A stretch of DNA of 6,597 bases from an uncultured Clostridia bacterium (GTDB taxonomy: Bacteria; Bacillota; Clostridia; Christensenellales; UBA1242). The translations under genes were made by a program, and so were the position numbers. Shown one piece after another: positions 5,558 to 6,597 of this stretch. The stretch's first letter is position 1. Each line of letters begins with the position of its first letter. Location of the stretch: NCBI GenBank assembly GCA_944384475.1, contig CALWTN010000007.1:1-6597 (forward strand), in the 5' to 3' direction. The notes under the pieces are model-generated. The model saw nothing but the letters and a program-made list of their open reading frames with translations. It made no database searches and had not been told where the DNA came from.

Positions 5558-6127
5558 ATGGATAAAGATTTAATTGACGAAAAATTTTTTGATTATGAGG
5601 CAGAGCTCGACAAGGCGCACGCTCATCAAACAAATGAGTATTTAGTTATTCGTGCAGGCAGAGCAAATCCGCATATATTAGATAAAATTTCCATAGATTA
5701 TTATGGTGTGCCAACACCAATCAAGCAACTTGCCAACATTTCTGTTCAAGAGGCAAGAATTTTGTGCATCAACGTCTGGGACGCTTCTCAAATCAAAAAT
5801 GTAAGCAAGGCGATTGCTGCATCGGATATTGGAATCACTCCAACAGATGACGGCAAAATAATCAGGCTTGTTTTTCCTCAACTTAATGAAGAGCGCAGAA
5901 AAGAGATTGTAAAACAAATTAAAAAAATTGCTGAGGATACAAAGATTGCGATGCGTTCGGCAAGGCGAGACATTATGGACTTTTTAAAGGATCAAAAGAA
6001 AAACAGCCAAATTTCTGAAGATGAATACACTTCACTCGAAGGCGATGTCCAAAAACTTTTGGATAAATACATCGAAAAAGTTGACGCATTGTTTGCAGCA
6101 AAAGAAAAGGAAATTTTGGAGATTTAG
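5558..6127 (+). CDS. frr: Ribosome recycling factor
   Basis: This cytoplasmic factor, with EF-G, splits the post-termination ribosome complex. The 189-residue length is close to the usual 185. Conserved blocks are RAGRANP (32-38), YYGVPTPIKQLANI (48-61), SDIGITP (89-95), DGKIIRL (98-104), EERRKE (111-116) and MRSARRD (132-138), the last with the conserved arginines of the three-helix domain, followed by ISEDEY and the C-terminal KEKEILEI. The frame is open further upstream to an ATG at 5495, but that codon lies inside the tsf terminator and the extra residues resemble no recycling factor. ATG 5558 has AAAGGAG (5546-5552) five bases before it and gives the family N terminus. pyrH, which usually precedes frr, is absent. 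uppS starts 12 nt downstream, suggesting one transcript. Confidence 0.97.
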   Translation: MDKDLIDEKFFDYEAELDKAHAHQTNEYLVIRAGRANPHILDKISIDYYGVPTPIKQLANISVQEARILCINVWDASQIKNVSKAIAASDIGITPTDDGKIIRLVFPQLNEERRKEIVKQIKKIAEDTKIAMRSARRDIMDFLKDQKKNSQISEDEYTSLEGDVQKLLDKYIEKVDALFAAKEKEILEI

Positions 6128-6139
6128 TTAGGAGTTAAA

Positions 6140-6597
6140 ATGACGCTTCCAAAACATATTGCGTTTATACTTGACGGCAATGGAAGGTGGGCGACAAAAC
6201 GTGGCTTGCCAAGAAATTTAGGGCATGCAGAAGGCGTTAAGGCGGTTGAGCGCACCTTAAATGCACTTTGCGAATTGCAAATTCCCTACGCTTCATTTTT
6301 TGCTTTTTCAACAGAGAATTGGAAGAGGAGCAAGCAAGAAGTTGATGGGCTTTTCGCACTGGCAGAAGAATATTTTGACAAAGGCATAGAATTTTTTAAT
6401 GCAAAAAACATTAAAGTTGAAGTGTTTGGCAATATTCAGCCGTTTTCGCAAAAATTGCAAAATATTATAAAAAATGTTTGTGAAAAAACTTCTAAAAACA
6501 CGGGTTTGCATGCTGGATTTTGTGTTAATTATGGCGGAAAAGAAGATATTTTACAGGCAATTAACAACCTTATAAATAAAGGCGAAAAAAACATTTC
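6140..6597 (+). CDS. uppS: Isoprenyl transferase (undecaprenyl diphosphate synthase), 3' truncated by window edge
   Basis: The enzyme adds isopentenyl diphosphate units in cis to farnesyl diphosphate, making the C55 lipid precursor that carries peptidoglycan and other wall units. The first 152 residues are visible. HIAFILDGNGRWA (6-18) is the family signature, with D12 as the catalytic, Mg-binding Asp and the diphosphate-binding NGR; GHAEG (28-32), FFAFSTENWKR (53-63, canonical YAFSxENWxR) and VNYGGKEDI (129-137) follow. The last is usually NYGGR, so Arg is Lys here, a conservative change. AGGAG at 6130-6134 supports the start, five bases before ATG. The family length is about 230-260 residues, so roughly one third lies beyond the edge, including the C-terminal Arg-rich and substrate-binding part. 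Its location after frr is the common bacterial order. Confidence 0.96.
   Translation, partial: MTLPKHIAFILDGNGRWATKRGLPRNLGHAEGVKAVERTLNALCELQIPYASFFAFSTENWKRSKQEVDGLFALAEEYFDKGIEFFNAKNIKVEVFGNIQPFSQKLQNIIKNVCEKTSKNTGLHAGFCVNYGGKEDILQAINNLINKGEKNI

Noticed and set aside
1..6597. Mobile element, CRISPR array, toxin-antitoxin or other accessory system
   Set aside because: All coding space is taken by housekeeping genes; no terminal repeats, spaced repeats or unknown gene cassette was seen.

Overview
The window is an AT-rich stretch of bacterial chromosome made of conserved housekeeping genes, all on the + strand. Seven complete genes and one truncated gene are present, covering protein export (yajC, a YrzE/TIGR04086-type membrane protein, secD, secF), translation (rpsB, tsf, frr) and the start of isoprenoid carrier-lipid synthesis (uppS). 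The low GC content, strong AAGGAGG-like ribosome binding sites before every gene, the TIGR04086 family protein next to yajC, separate rather than fused SecD and SecF, and a short EF-Ts all point to a Bacillota lineage of clostridial type, probably an uncultured one. This assignment is inferred from gene content. TAA, TAG and TGA all serve as stops, so the standard bacterial code fits.

Layout. Positions 1-550 hold the end of a promoter, yajC and a terminator. Positions 628-1041 hold the small four-helix membrane protein. A perfect-consensus promoter (1055-1083) then drives secD-secF, which overlap by 4 nt and end in a terminator whose loop contains the secF stop codon. A second strong promoter (3661-3689) and a leader of about 138 nt precede rpsB-tsf, which end in a third terminator. 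A third promoter (5510-5538) lies immediately after it and serves frr-uppS; uppS runs off the right edge. No gene-free stretch exceeds 300 bases.

How the genes work together. YajC, SecD and SecF form the accessory membrane complex that helps SecYEG move proteins across the membrane. S2 and EF-Ts belong to the ribosome and the elongation cycle, the ribosome recycling factor splits spent ribosomes, and UppS makes the C55 lipid carrier for wall polymers. The rpsB-tsf-frr-uppS order is the widespread bacterial one except that pyrH, normally between tsf and frr, is missing.

The most notable observation is that both intramembrane aspartates needed for proton-driven SecDF function appear to be replaced (Ala335 in SecD, Asn251 in SecF) in otherwise intact, strongly expressed-looking genes. 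Other points of interest are long Lys/Glu-rich tails on YajC and S2, terminators folded around stop codons, and an rpsB leader with segments complementary to its own Shine-Dalgarno sequence and start codon. I found no mobile element, CRISPR array, tRNA, rRNA or defence system.
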